Source: Halovivax sp.
GTDB lineage: Archaea; Halobacteriota; Halobacteria; Halobacteriales; Natrialbaceae
DNA: 6,041 nucleotides
Assembly: GCA_007135505.1 (NCBI GenBank)
Contig: SLIS01000243.1
Coordinates: forward strand, 1 to 6,041
Direction: 5' to 3'
In this document: positions 1 to 4,524 of the stretch, one piece after another
Layout: each line of letters opens with the position of its first letter
How positions within the stretch are numbered: position 1 is the first letter of the stretch
Program-made: the position numbers and the translations under genes
The notes under the pieces: generated by a model
What the model was told of the DNA's origin: nothing
What the model saw: only the letters and a program-made list of their open reading frames with translations
Database searches by the model: none

Positions 1-829
1 CCAGCGCCGTCTCGACGTGGTCGCCGGTGACCGTCCCCGAGAGGAAGCTGGCGTGGCCGAGGAATCCGGCGACGAATCTGGACTTCGGCTGCTGGAAGAC
101 GCGCTCTGGAACGTCCACCTGCTCGAGCTGTCCGTCGGCCATGACGGCGACGCGATCAGAGATCGACAGCGCCTCCTCCTGGTCGTGGGTAACCGAGACG
201 GCGGTCACTCCGGCGTCCTTGATGATCCGGCGAACCTCCTCGCGCATTTCGACGCGGAGGTCGACATCGAGGTTCGAGAAGGGTTCGTCGAGGAGGAGGA
301 TCGCCGGTTCCGGGGCGAGCGACCTGGCGAGTGCGACTCGCTGTTGCTGTCCGCCGGAGAGTTCGTCCGGATAAGCCTCGCCCTGGTCGCCGAGGCCGAC
401 GAGTTCGAGCAGCTCGTCCACGCGGCGCTCTCGCTCGTCCGGATCCCAGTCGGTGAGCCCGAACGCGACGTTCTCGCGGGCGCTCAGGTGAGGGAACAGG
501 GCGAATTCCTGGAAGACGACGCCGACGCCCCGGTCCTCGGGCGGGACGAATTCGCCGTCGTGGGCCACGGGCTCGTCGTGGAGGCGAATACTACCCGCGT
601 CGGGTGCTTCGAGTCCGGCGATCAGTCTGAGAGTCGTCGTCTTACCGCAGCCGGAAGGGCCGAGTAACGTCAGGATCTCCCCTTCGCGGACTCGCAGTGA
701 ACACTGCTCGATGACGCATTCGGACCCGTAGGAGGCGGCGACGGAATCGAGTTCCAGCACGACGTCGTCCCTGGTCGACTCCTGGGCCGCGTCGTCGATC
801 GCCGTCGTGAGGACGTTCCCGTTAGCCAT
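1..829 (-). CDS. ABC transporter ATP-binding protein, ferric iron (FbpC) type, partial at 3' end
   Basis: ATPase subunit of an importer that would energise a membrane permease pair, most likely for Fe(III). The 276 visible residues contain a complete nucleotide-binding domain: Walker A GPSGCGKT (57-64), Q-loop Q107 in VVFQEFALFPHL, signature LSGGQQQR (157-164), Walker B ILLLDEP (177-183), D-loop SNLD (185-188) and switch H215 in VTHDQEEA. After about residue 255, FLGHASFLSG begins a C-terminal TOBE-like region, which the left edge cuts off. The spacing and wording match the PotA/FbpC/CysA class, and the LDVDLRVEMREEVRRI stretch is most like FbpC; this subclass call is by resemblance. The ATG at 829 is preceded by GGAG (834-837) and a promoter with an iron-box-like palindrome, which supports both the start and the metal role. 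About 25 residues precede the domain. Permease and binding protein must lie outside the window. A spermidine, thiamine or other anion substrate is the main alternative. Confidence 0.9.
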   Translation of the reverse strand, partial: MANGNVLTTAIDDAAQESTRDDVVLELDSVAASYGSECVIEQCSLRVREGEILTLLGPSGCGKTTTLRLIAGLEAPDAGSIRLHDEPVAHDGEFVPPEDRGVGVVFQEFALFPHLSARENVAFGLTDWDPDERERRVDELLELVGLGDQGEAYPDELSGGQQQRVALARSLAPEPAILLLDEPFSNLDVDLRVEMREEVRRIIKDAGVTAVSVTHDQEEALSISDRVAVMADGQLEQVDVPERVFQQPKSRFVAGFLGHASFLSGTVTGDHVETAL

Positions 830-859
830 AATTCTCCGGCAGTGGCCGGTTCGTAATCA

Positions 860-875
860 TTTAGGCGTGCCTAAA
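860..875 (-). promoter_or_regulatory. DtxR/IdeR/SirR-like metal-repressor operator
   Basis: TTTAGGC-GT-GCCTAAA is a perfect 7+7 inverted repeat with a two-base spacer. It closely resembles the TTAGG...CCTAA operators of DtxR-family iron- or manganese-dependent repressors, which also occur in archaea. It lies between the TATA-like box (880-887) and the start codon (829), where a bound repressor would block transcription initiation. The palindrome is read directly; the identity of the regulator is inferred. Confidence 0.7.
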
Positions 876-879
876 ACAC

Positions 880-887
880 TTATAATT
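880..887 (-). promoter_or_regulatory. TATA-like promoter box of the FbpC-type ATPase gene
   Basis: On the minus strand this reads AATTATAA. A box here would set transcription start near 855-858, giving a leader of about 27 bases that contains GGAG four bases before the ATG. The operator-like palindrome at 860-875 then covers the start region. Confidence 0.6.
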
Positions 888-972
888 GCCGATATCGTGC
901 GCCACGCCGAGAACCGGCCGGCCGGGTGATCCGTTACCAGACCGCCCGTTCAGGCACGTCCGTAGAACTGGC

Positions 973-1443
973 TCAGAGCTCGACGCCGCCGGGAATGAGA
1001 CTGTGCTTGCGCAGGAGGCTGCCCGCGTCGTCGTAGACGAGGAACGTCTGCTTGTCGTAGGTGACGAGTTCCTCGCCGTCGATCCGCAGCGTCACTTCGT
1101 AGCGTCCGTCGTCTTCGTTCGCGTTTTCGCCGTAGCTGCGAGCGGCCCTGATGAATCGGATCACGTCGTCGGCGTCGACGTTCAGTTCGAGGACGAAGTC
1201 GCCGGTGATCCGCTCGGTCACGCTCACGACGCCGTCGGCGTCCGTTCCGACCTCGCCCTGGAGCCGCAGCGCGACGTCCGTCTCGTCGGCTGCGAGCAAC
1301 TCGTCGTCGGGGCCAGTGAGGCGCTCTCGAAGATCCGGTCCGGTGCCAGTGAAGTCGATGGTCACCGACGGTTTGCGGGGCTCCCCATCGGAATCTACCC
1401 AGTCGACGTCTTCGACGTCGAGCGTGAAGTGTTCGCGCCTCAT
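973..1443 (-). CDS. Small acidic haloarchaeal protein, DUF5793-type
   Basis: A 156-residue soluble protein starting MRREHFTLDVEDVDWV and ending HSLIPGGVEL. I recognise it by resemblance as the haloarchaeal DUF5793 family; its function is unknown. It is rich in Asp and Glu with alternating hydrophobic residues, suggesting a mostly beta fold: PSVTIDFTG near residues 25-33, ERITGDFVLELNVDADDV near 77-94, YEVTLRIDGEELVTYDKQTFLVYDD near 114-138. No signal peptide, membrane segment or catalytic motif is visible. The whole length is open, so the gene looks intact. It is divergent from the methyltransferase gene at 1626, with a 182-base gap. A weak box at about 1471-1478 (minus) would give a near-leaderless message. 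It is separated from the downstream ATPase gene by 143 bases that hold that gene's own promoter, so the two are unlikely to be one operon. Confidence 0.85.
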   Translation of the reverse strand: MRREHFTLDVEDVDWVDSDGEPRKPSVTIDFTGTGPDLRERLTGPDDELLAADETDVALRLQGEVGTDADGVVSVTERITGDFVLELNVDADDVIRFIRAARSYGENANEDDGRYEVTLRIDGEELVTYDKQTFLVYDDAGSLLRKHSLIPGGVEL

Positions 1444-1517
1444 TCGGTACCTCGACGTTGGGTGCCCGGCGGTATGAACGTAACGCTCAGGGCAGGTGAA
1501 TCGAACCCGACGATCCG

Positions 1518-1528
1518 GTGACTGTCAC
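1518..1528. repeat. Short perfect palindrome in the divergent promoter region
   Basis: GTGAC-T-GTCAC lies between the divergent genes starting at 1443 (minus) and 1626 (plus), about 75 and 98 bases from their start codons. It could be a regulator site or a small hairpin; nothing ties it to a known factor. Confidence 0.3.
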
Positions 1529-1586
1529 GGGAATCCATCCGGTCCGACACCATTCCGAGCCCGAACGATCGGTGGGGATCGAACGC

Positions 1587-1594
1587 CTTTAGCA
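1587..1594 (+). promoter_or_regulatory. Possible TATA-like box of the methyltransferase gene
   Basis: CCTTTAGC, preceded by CGAACG as a possible BRE, lies about 35 bases before the ATG at 1626 and would give a leader of roughly ten bases. The match is weak; I call it on position and composition only. Confidence 0.3.
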
Positions 1595-1625
1595 CCGGCC
1601 GCTCGGACGTGTCGGTACCAGCTCC

Positions 1626-2297
1626 ATGCCCCGTCGACGCGACGTCAGAGCGACATACGAGCGGATCGGGCATCACTTCGCGACCACACGCGAGTACCCC
1701 TGGCCCGAGGTCGAGTCGTTCGTCGACGACGCCACGCCGGTGGACGACGGGACCGTCGGGCTCGACCTCGGCTGTGGAAACTGCCGCCACGCAGGGGTCA
1801 TGGCCGCCCACGTCGATCGCGTCGTCGGGGTCGACGTCAGCCGGAGCTTGCTCGAGACAGGTCGGACACGGGCCCTGGACCGCGGTTTCGATCACTGCCT
1901 CGACCTCGTCCAGGCCGACGCGACGGCCCTGCCACTCGCCGCCGACGTCGTCGACCTCGCTACCTACGTGGCGACGCTCCACCACCTGCCGACGCGGCCG
2001 GACCGGCTGGCGAGCCTCGAGGAACTCGCTCGCGTCCTCGACCCCACCGGTCGAGCCCTCGTCAGCGCCTGGTCGACCGCCCACGAGCGGTTCCCAGCGC
2101 GGAGCGCGGACGACGAGACGGGCTTCGACACGACGATCGAGTGGTCGCTCCCCGATGGCGAGTCGGTCGACCGGTTCTACCACATCTACGCCCCGGCCGA
2201 GTTCGAGGCGGACCTCGAGGCCAGTCGACTCACCCTCCTCGACTGGGAGGTCTCCAGCGGGAACTGCTATGCGCGAGTCGCTGGCGCGGATCGCTGA
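1626..2297 (+). CDS. Trm9-like class I SAM-dependent methyltransferase
   Basis: A 223-residue cytoplasmic methyltransferase. Motif I is GLDLGCGNCR (45-54), where the usual GCGNG has Cys at position 53. Motif II is VGVDVS (67-72), followed by QADATALPL (97-104), the post-motif TLHHL (117-121) and LEELARVLDPTGRALVSAW (131-149). The N-terminal YERIGHHFATTREYPWPEV and C-terminal RFYHIYAPAEFE resemble the Trm9/ALKBH8 tRNA wobble-uridine methyltransferases, which in eukaryotes act with the activator Trm112. That subfamily call is by resemblance; a generic small-molecule methyltransferase is the alternative. The length fits the family and the frame is intact. ATG at 1626 is the first start in this frame compatible with the predicted promoter. 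A tRNA-Gly(UCC) gene with a wobble U lies 114 bases downstream on the same strand. Confidence 0.85.
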   Translation: MPRRRDVRATYERIGHHFATTREYPWPEVESFVDDATPVDDGTVGLDLGCGNCRHAGVMAAHVDRVVGVDVSRSLLETGRTRALDRGFDHCLDLVQADATALPLAADVVDLATYVATLHHLPTRPDRLASLEELARVLDPTGRALVSAWSTAHERFPARSADDETGFDTTIEWSLPDGESVDRFYHIYAPAEFEADLEASRLTLLDWEVSSGNCYARVAGADR

Positions 2298-2373
2298 TCG
2301 ATTCGGATCGTGAGGCGGTGACTGGACGGTTCCGTTGGTGTGCAATTGGCGTCGCTGCAATCGGCCGGAAAGA

Positions 2374-2386
2374 GAAGTCACTTAAC
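2374..2386 (+). promoter_or_regulatory. tRNA-Gly promoter (BRE/TATA-like)
   Basis: GAAGTCACTTAAC has a TTAA core at 2382-2385, about 28 bases before the mature 5' end of the tRNA at 2412. This is the standard archaeal distance for a transcript with a very short 5' leader, so the tRNA probably has its own promoter rather than depending on the methyltransferase message. Confidence 0.5.
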
Positions 2387-2411
2387 GGAGCACGTCCAAC
2401 CGGGAGAGTGA

Positions 2412-2482
2412 GCGCGGATGGTCTAGTGGTAGGACCTGAGCCTTCCAAGCTCATGGCCCGGGTTCAAATCCCGGTCCGCGCA
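2412..2482 (+). tRNA. tRNA-Gly (anticodon UCC)
   Basis: A complete cloverleaf without intron. Acceptor strands are GCGCGGA (2412-2418) and TCCGCGC (2475-2481) with discriminator A at 2482. The D-arm contains GGTCTAGTGGTAGGACC. The anticodon stem TGAGC/GCTCA (2437-2441, 2449-2453) closes the loop CTTCCAA with anticodon TCC at 2444-2446, reading GGA and probably GGG codons. The T-arm is CCGGGTTCAAATCCCGG. The CCA end is not encoded: CTTTTCG follows, where the T-run at 2484-2487 can serve as an archaeal terminator. The 3' end of this gene is duplicated at 2582-2607. Confidence 0.97.
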
Positions 2483-2484
2483 CT
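2459..2484 (+). repeat. Direct repeat copy 1 (tRNA 3' end, putative attachment site)
   Basis: CGGGTTCAAATCCCGGTCCG (2459-2478) recurs exactly at 2582-2601. Continuing to 2484, the two copies match at 24 of 26 positions. This half of a tRNA is a common target of archaeal tyrosine integrases, which duplicate it on integration. Confidence 0.6.
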
Positions 2485-2507
2485 TTTCGACGAACGGACG
2501 TGAGGCG

Positions 2508-2530
2508 CAAATGCGCGATAGAGGCATTTG
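2508..2530. repeat. Inverted repeat between the two tRNA 3'-end copies
   Basis: CAAATGC (2508-2514) and GCATTTG (2524-2530) are perfect complements around a nine-base loop. Transcribed, this would be a 7-bp hairpin. It lies 26 bases after the tRNA, and a second short stem (2548-2568) follows before the duplicated T-arm. Confidence 0.45.
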
Positions 2531-2581
2531 AAACACGCGAGTCGCAGCGTCCGAACAGAGTGAGGACGACCGTCTCGCAGT

Positions 2582-2607
2582 CGGGTTCAAATCCCGGTCC
2601 GTGAACT
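2582..2607 (+). repeat. Direct repeat copy 2 (detached tRNA-Gly 3' end, putative att remnant)
   Basis: This repeats the T-arm and acceptor 3' strand of the tRNA at an offset of 123 bases, with mismatches at 2602 (T for C) and 2604 (A for C). I see no complete 5' half before it: no clear D-arm or anticodon arm precedes it. It is therefore a fragment rather than a second tRNA gene. It could be the far end of a small or deleted integrated element, or a decayed tandem tRNA. Confidence 0.6.
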
Positions 2608-2780
2608 GTTCTCGCGTGCGACGACGACCACGAAGAACCGGAAGAAGCACGACAAGCTGTCGATTCTTCAATCGCCGCGCAGTGATCGAGTACGTCTCGA
2701 TGTGAAGTATCGGCCCCTCGATGTCGACGATTCCGGCCTACGGATTTTTCGGTTGCTTCCGGGTATCGCCCGACTAGTGG

Positions 2781-2786
2781 AATTAG
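2781..2786 (+). promoter_or_regulatory. Possible TATA-like box of the UspA gene
   Basis: AATTAG is centred about 28 bases before the ATG at 2812, which would give a leaderless or nearly leaderless transcript. No Shine-Dalgarno sequence precedes the ATG, which agrees with this reading. Confidence 0.35.
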
Positions 2787-2811
2787 GTAGCTTGATCTCC
2801 TCCGTTGAGAC

Positions 2812-3240
2812 ATGCCCACAGCCCTTCTGGTGCCGATGGACGACTCCGTACACGCTGGCCAGGCGCTCGAATACGCCCTCGACAATCATCCGGAGGCGGA
2901 CGTGACGGTGTTACACGTCGTCGGCGTCCCGTCGATGATGATGGGCGATGCAACGGCGCTCGCCCTCGAAGACGACATCGGTGAAGCAGCCGCCGAACGT
3001 GCCCAACCGGTCTTCGAACGGGCTCACGAGATCGCCGACGATCGTAATCGGGGGATCGAGACGATCGTCGCCATCGGCCATCCGGCCCGAAATATCCTCG
3101 ACCGTGCCGAGTCGTACGACACGATCGTGGTCGGTGCGCACGGCAAAGACTGGGATCGCGCGTCGCACCGGTTCCTCGTCGGGAACGTAGCTGAAACAGT
3201 GTCTAAGCGGTCACCAGTCCCTGTAATCCTCGTCCGTTGA
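2812..3240 (+). CDS. Universal stress protein, UspA family
   Basis: A single-domain 142-residue UspA protein of normal family length, cytoplasmic and probably dimeric. The N-terminal strand MPTALLVPMDDS carries the conserved nucleotide-contacting Asp (D10). VTVLHVVGVP (31-40) is the second strand. DTIVVGAHG (103-111) begins the ATP-binding loop, followed by VGNVAETVSKRSPVPVILVR to the end. ATP-binding Usps carry G-2x-G-9x-G-(S/T). Here the spacer from G111 to G124 is twelve residues instead of nine, and Asn125 replaces Ser/Thr, so ATP binding is uncertain. A stress or signalling role follows from the family, not from anything specific here. The gene is monocistronic in appearance: its own promoter region lies upstream, and the next downstream genes are on the opposite strand. 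A weak opposing ORF overlaps its last 30 bases. Confidence 0.93.
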   Translation: MPTALLVPMDDSVHAGQALEYALDNHPEADVTVLHVVGVPSMMMGDATALALEDDIGEAAAERAQPVFERAHEIADDRNRGIETIVAIGHPARNILDRAESYDTIVVGAHGKDWDRASHRFLVGNVAETVSKRSPVPVILVR

Positions 3241-3462
3241 CCACCGCATTTCGACTATCGTGGTATCAGCCTGCGTAGTCTCAGTAATCGGGTTCTCACG
3301 AATATGGGCTCTCCACCACTGCTCGGTAGGTGGGATGATCCGTACTGTCTGAGTTCGGCCACTACGGTCCGGAGCGTCAGTCGCATCGAATCGAATGAGA
3401 AAACGGACGATTGGCGGGTCGACGCTGACGACCGGTGAGTCGACGACGCCCAGTTGGTTCAC
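3211..3462 (-). CDS. Doubtful small hypothetical protein
   Basis: An 83-codon frame with a GTG start at 3462. I do not recognise the product. The first half has GTC/GAC/CCG-rich codons typical of coding DNA here (SPVVSVDPPIVRFLIRFD), while the C-terminal ten residues are antisense to the end of the UspA gene. It follows the zinc-ribbon gene on the same strand and in the same frame, 45 bases after its stop, with no stop codon in between. Its GTG lies within an inverted repeat (3456-3477). Either it is a small downstream operon partner, the remnant of a longer gene, or a chance open frame in GC-rich DNA. No domain, signal peptide or membrane segment is visible. Confidence 0.25.
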   Translation of the reverse strand: MNQLGVVDSPVVSVDPPIVRFLIRFDATDAPDRSGRTQTVRIIPPTEQWWRAHIRENPITETTQADTTIVEMRWSTDEDYRDW

Positions 3463-3477
3463 ACTCGAAAGTGAACC
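3456..3477. repeat. Inverted repeat between the zinc-ribbon gene and the UspA 3' side
   Basis: GGTTCAC (3456-3462) and GTGAACC (3471-3477) are perfect complements around ACTCGAAA. The inner CACT/AGTG pairing around CGAA gives an alternative fold with a compact loop. It lies 31 bases after the zinc-ribbon stop and could be a transcript-end hairpin or a protein site. No T-run accompanies it. Confidence 0.4.
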
Positions 3478-3507
3478 CGGGCTCCCTGGGGCGTTACGGC
3501 GGCCCAG

Positions 3508-3708
3508 TCAGGCGTTGTTCATCCGCTGGCTGTGACGGTGGCCACAGCGCTGGCACTCCGTGACGCGGTAGGGTTCGCGCGAGAACTGGCTGTTTTCTTC
3601 CTTTCGACTCTCGGTTCGGAGCTGGACGGAGACTTCGTGCAGCGTATCGAGTTCGCACTCGGCGCAGTGTTCGGTGAGCCCGTCGAAGGCGTCATGTGTG
3701 GTTGCCAT
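3508..3708 (-). CDS. Small zinc-ribbon protein, DUF7835-type
   Basis: A 66-residue protein with two CxxC knuckles, C15-x2-C18 and C52-x2-C55, the arrangement of a zinc beta-ribbon. Between them lies a conserved-looking core HEVSVQLRTESRKEENSQFSRE... of mixed charge. The end is CQRCGHRHSQRMNNA. It resembles the haloarchaeal family annotated as DUF7835 putative zinc beta-ribbon; its function is unknown. Small zinc-finger proteins of this size are abundant in haloarchaea and are often thought to bind nucleic acid or protein partners, but nothing here shows which. The ATG at 3708 fits a strong TATA-like box about 29 bases upstream, giving a leaderless or near-leaderless message. It is divergent from the GNAT gene. 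A weak same-frame ORF follows it. Confidence 0.88.
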   Translation of the reverse strand: MATTHDAFDGLTEHCAECELDTLHEVSVQLRTESRKEENSQFSREPYRVTECQRCGHRHSQRMNNA

Positions 3709-3733
3709 GTCTGTTCTTCTGGAACATCTGGTA

Positions 3734-3739
3734 ATTATA
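3734..3739 (-). promoter_or_regulatory. TATA box of the zinc-ribbon gene
   Basis: On the minus strand this reads TATAAT, preceded by AAAGG as a possible BRE, in a locally AT-rich stretch. Its centre is about 28 bases before the ATG at 3708, so transcription should start within a few bases of the start codon. Confidence 0.6.
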
Positions 3740-3746
3740 CCTTTCC

Positions 3747-3790
3747 TTTGAAGCCCTCTATGAGGGCCTCTTGACGGATTTCAAGCCCTC
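3747..3790. repeat. Direct repeat pair with hairpin upstream of the zinc-ribbon promoter
   Basis: TTTGAAGCCCTC (3747-3758) recurs as TTTCAAGCCCTC (3779-3790), 11 of 12 matching, 32 bases apart or about three helical turns. The first copy runs into a perfect hairpin, GCCCTC-TAT-GAGGGC (3753-3767). The block begins just upstream of the zinc-ribbon BRE/TATA, where an activator or alternative regulator could bind. It could also be a scar of a mobile element end. Confidence 0.4.
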
Positions 3791-3875
3791 CTTGGGTGAT
3801 ATTCTTCAAACAGTTACGGTCAAATCTGTACACCGTGACCAAACGCATTACTGGCTCGGGTGCGAACCGTAATCC

Positions 3876-4451
3876 GTGCCATCGGACGGTTGCGGCCGCC
3901 TGACGTTCGAATTGTGCGGTTGGCCAGCGGCCGGGCCGACGCTTCGACTCGACCACGAGCGATTCGCCTACGCTGGCAAGTTCGTGATGTCCACGACCGG
4001 TAAGGCGGTCGCGCGCGAAGCGGGCGACGTCGTCGCGGCGGTCGCGTTCAACGCGGATCGTACCGACGCAACCGTTTGCTGGCTGCGCTACGTCACCGTC
4101 AGGGCGGATCGCCGCGGCGACGGGATCGGGCCCCGGCTGTGCGCGTTCGTCCGCGACCGCGCGCTAGAGCGAGGGTACGAGCGCCTCCGCATCGCCGTCA
4201 ACAATCCGTTCGCCTACGAGGCGCTCCACCGCGTCGGCTTCGGGTTCACGGGTGACGCGACCGGGATCGCCGAACTCGTACTCGAATACCCCGCGCCCGA
4301 GGCCGCCGACGAGCGGTACCGCCGCGGACTGGACCGATTCGCCGAGCGTGATCTAACGGGGGAAGAGCGGACGTTCGTGGCCGAGCGCCGCGAGCGAGGC
4401 CGTCCGGAACCGATCGGATCGCCGGAGGACGCTGGCGCCCATTCGCACTGA
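3876..4451 (+). CDS. GNAT family N-acetyltransferase
   Basis: A 191-residue acetyl-CoA-dependent acetyltransferase, cytoplasmic, with unknown acceptor. Strand 4 and motif A read WLRYVTVRADRRGDGIGPRL (69-88), including the R-x-x-G-x-G pyrophosphate-binding turn (R80, G83, G85). The motif B region is IAVNNPFAYEALHRVGFGFTG (106-126), with Asn109/110 and Tyr114 at the usual positions. The N-terminal part, LTFELCGWPAAGPTLRLDHERFAYAGKFVM, and a charged C-terminal tail after residue 140 look like extensions shared by a haloarchaeal subfamily, by resemblance only. The start is a GTG at 3876 with no Shine-Dalgarno. A weak box CATTAC (3846-3851) lies 27 bases upstream, consistent with a leaderless message. 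The gene is divergent from the zinc-ribbon gene. The permease gene follows on the same strand 73 bases later, but a functional link is not evident. Confidence 0.88.
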   Translation: MPSDGCGRLTFELCGWPAAGPTLRLDHERFAYAGKFVMSTTGKAVAREAGDVVAAVAFNADRTDATVCWLRYVTVRADRRGDGIGPRLCAFVRDRALERGYERLRIAVNNPFAYEALHRVGFGFTGDATGIAELVLEYPAPEAADERYRRGLDRFAERDLTGEERTFVAERRERGRPEPIGSPEDAGAHSH

Positions 4452-4487
4452 CGTCTCCGAAGCGTGGCCATTCACCTCGGCGCTACT

Positions 4488-4496
4488 GTAAAGTAT
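4488..4496 (+). promoter_or_regulatory. Possible TATA-like box of the DppC-type permease gene
   Basis: GTAAAGTAT is the only AT-rich block in the gap after the GNAT gene. It would place transcription start near 4517, after the upstream ATG at 4495 and eight bases before the ATG at 4525. It therefore favours the later start. The evidence is composition and distance only. Confidence 0.3.
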
Positions 4497-4524
4497 GGAG
4501 GGTCCGAACTGTGCGACGGTTCAC

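Larger units (their letters stand above)
2483..2811. other. Intergenic region between tRNA-Gly and UspA, with structured spacer
   Basis: I find no convincing gene in this stretch. It contains the second tRNA 3'-end copy (2582-2607), the inverted repeat CAAATGC/GCATTTG (2508-2514 and 2524-2530, nine-base loop), and CGTCC/GGACG (2548-2552 and 2564-2568). A T5 run at 2745-2749 after a GC-rich stretch could be a terminator. A weak promoter box for the UspA gene lies at 2781-2786. Open frames across it, such as a 29-codon GTG frame from about 2618, have no recognisable product. Confidence 0.5.

Noticed and set aside
17..667. Long plus-strand ORF (216 codons) opposite the ATPase gene
   Set aside because: The minus strand encodes every ABC ATPase motif in order; the plus frame is its antisense shadow with no recognisable domain.
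1444..1625. tRNA-like T-arm on the minus strand (GTCGGGTTCGATTC near 1499-1512)
   Set aside because: The bases flanking the GTTCGAT loop do not form a T-stem and no other arm is present.
1440..2503. Long ORFs in other frames over the methyltransferase (313 codons on minus, 335 and 234 codons on plus)
   Set aside because: They are Arg-, Ser- and Thr-rich, as expected for out-of-frame GC-rich DNA, while the 223-codon frame carries the methyltransferase motifs. One of them also runs through the tRNA.
2582..2607. A second complete tRNA gene ending here
   Set aside because: Only the T-arm and 3' acceptor strand are present. ACGGAC at 2494-2499 could pair with the acceptor strand, but no D-arm or anticodon arm can be drawn between them.
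2451..2885. Minus-strand ORF of 144 codons containing two GPGFEP stretches
   Set aside because: GPGFEP is the antisense translation of the tRNA T-arm, and it appears twice because that sequence is duplicated. It is not a protein repeat.
3747..3790. CRISPR repeat pair
   Set aside because: There are only two imperfect 12-base copies, with no further units and too little repeat length.
3735..3956. Minus-strand ORF of 73 codons between the zinc-ribbon and GNAT genes
   Set aside because: It overlaps the zinc-ribbon promoter and the GNAT N-terminus in antisense, and shows no recognisable protein features.
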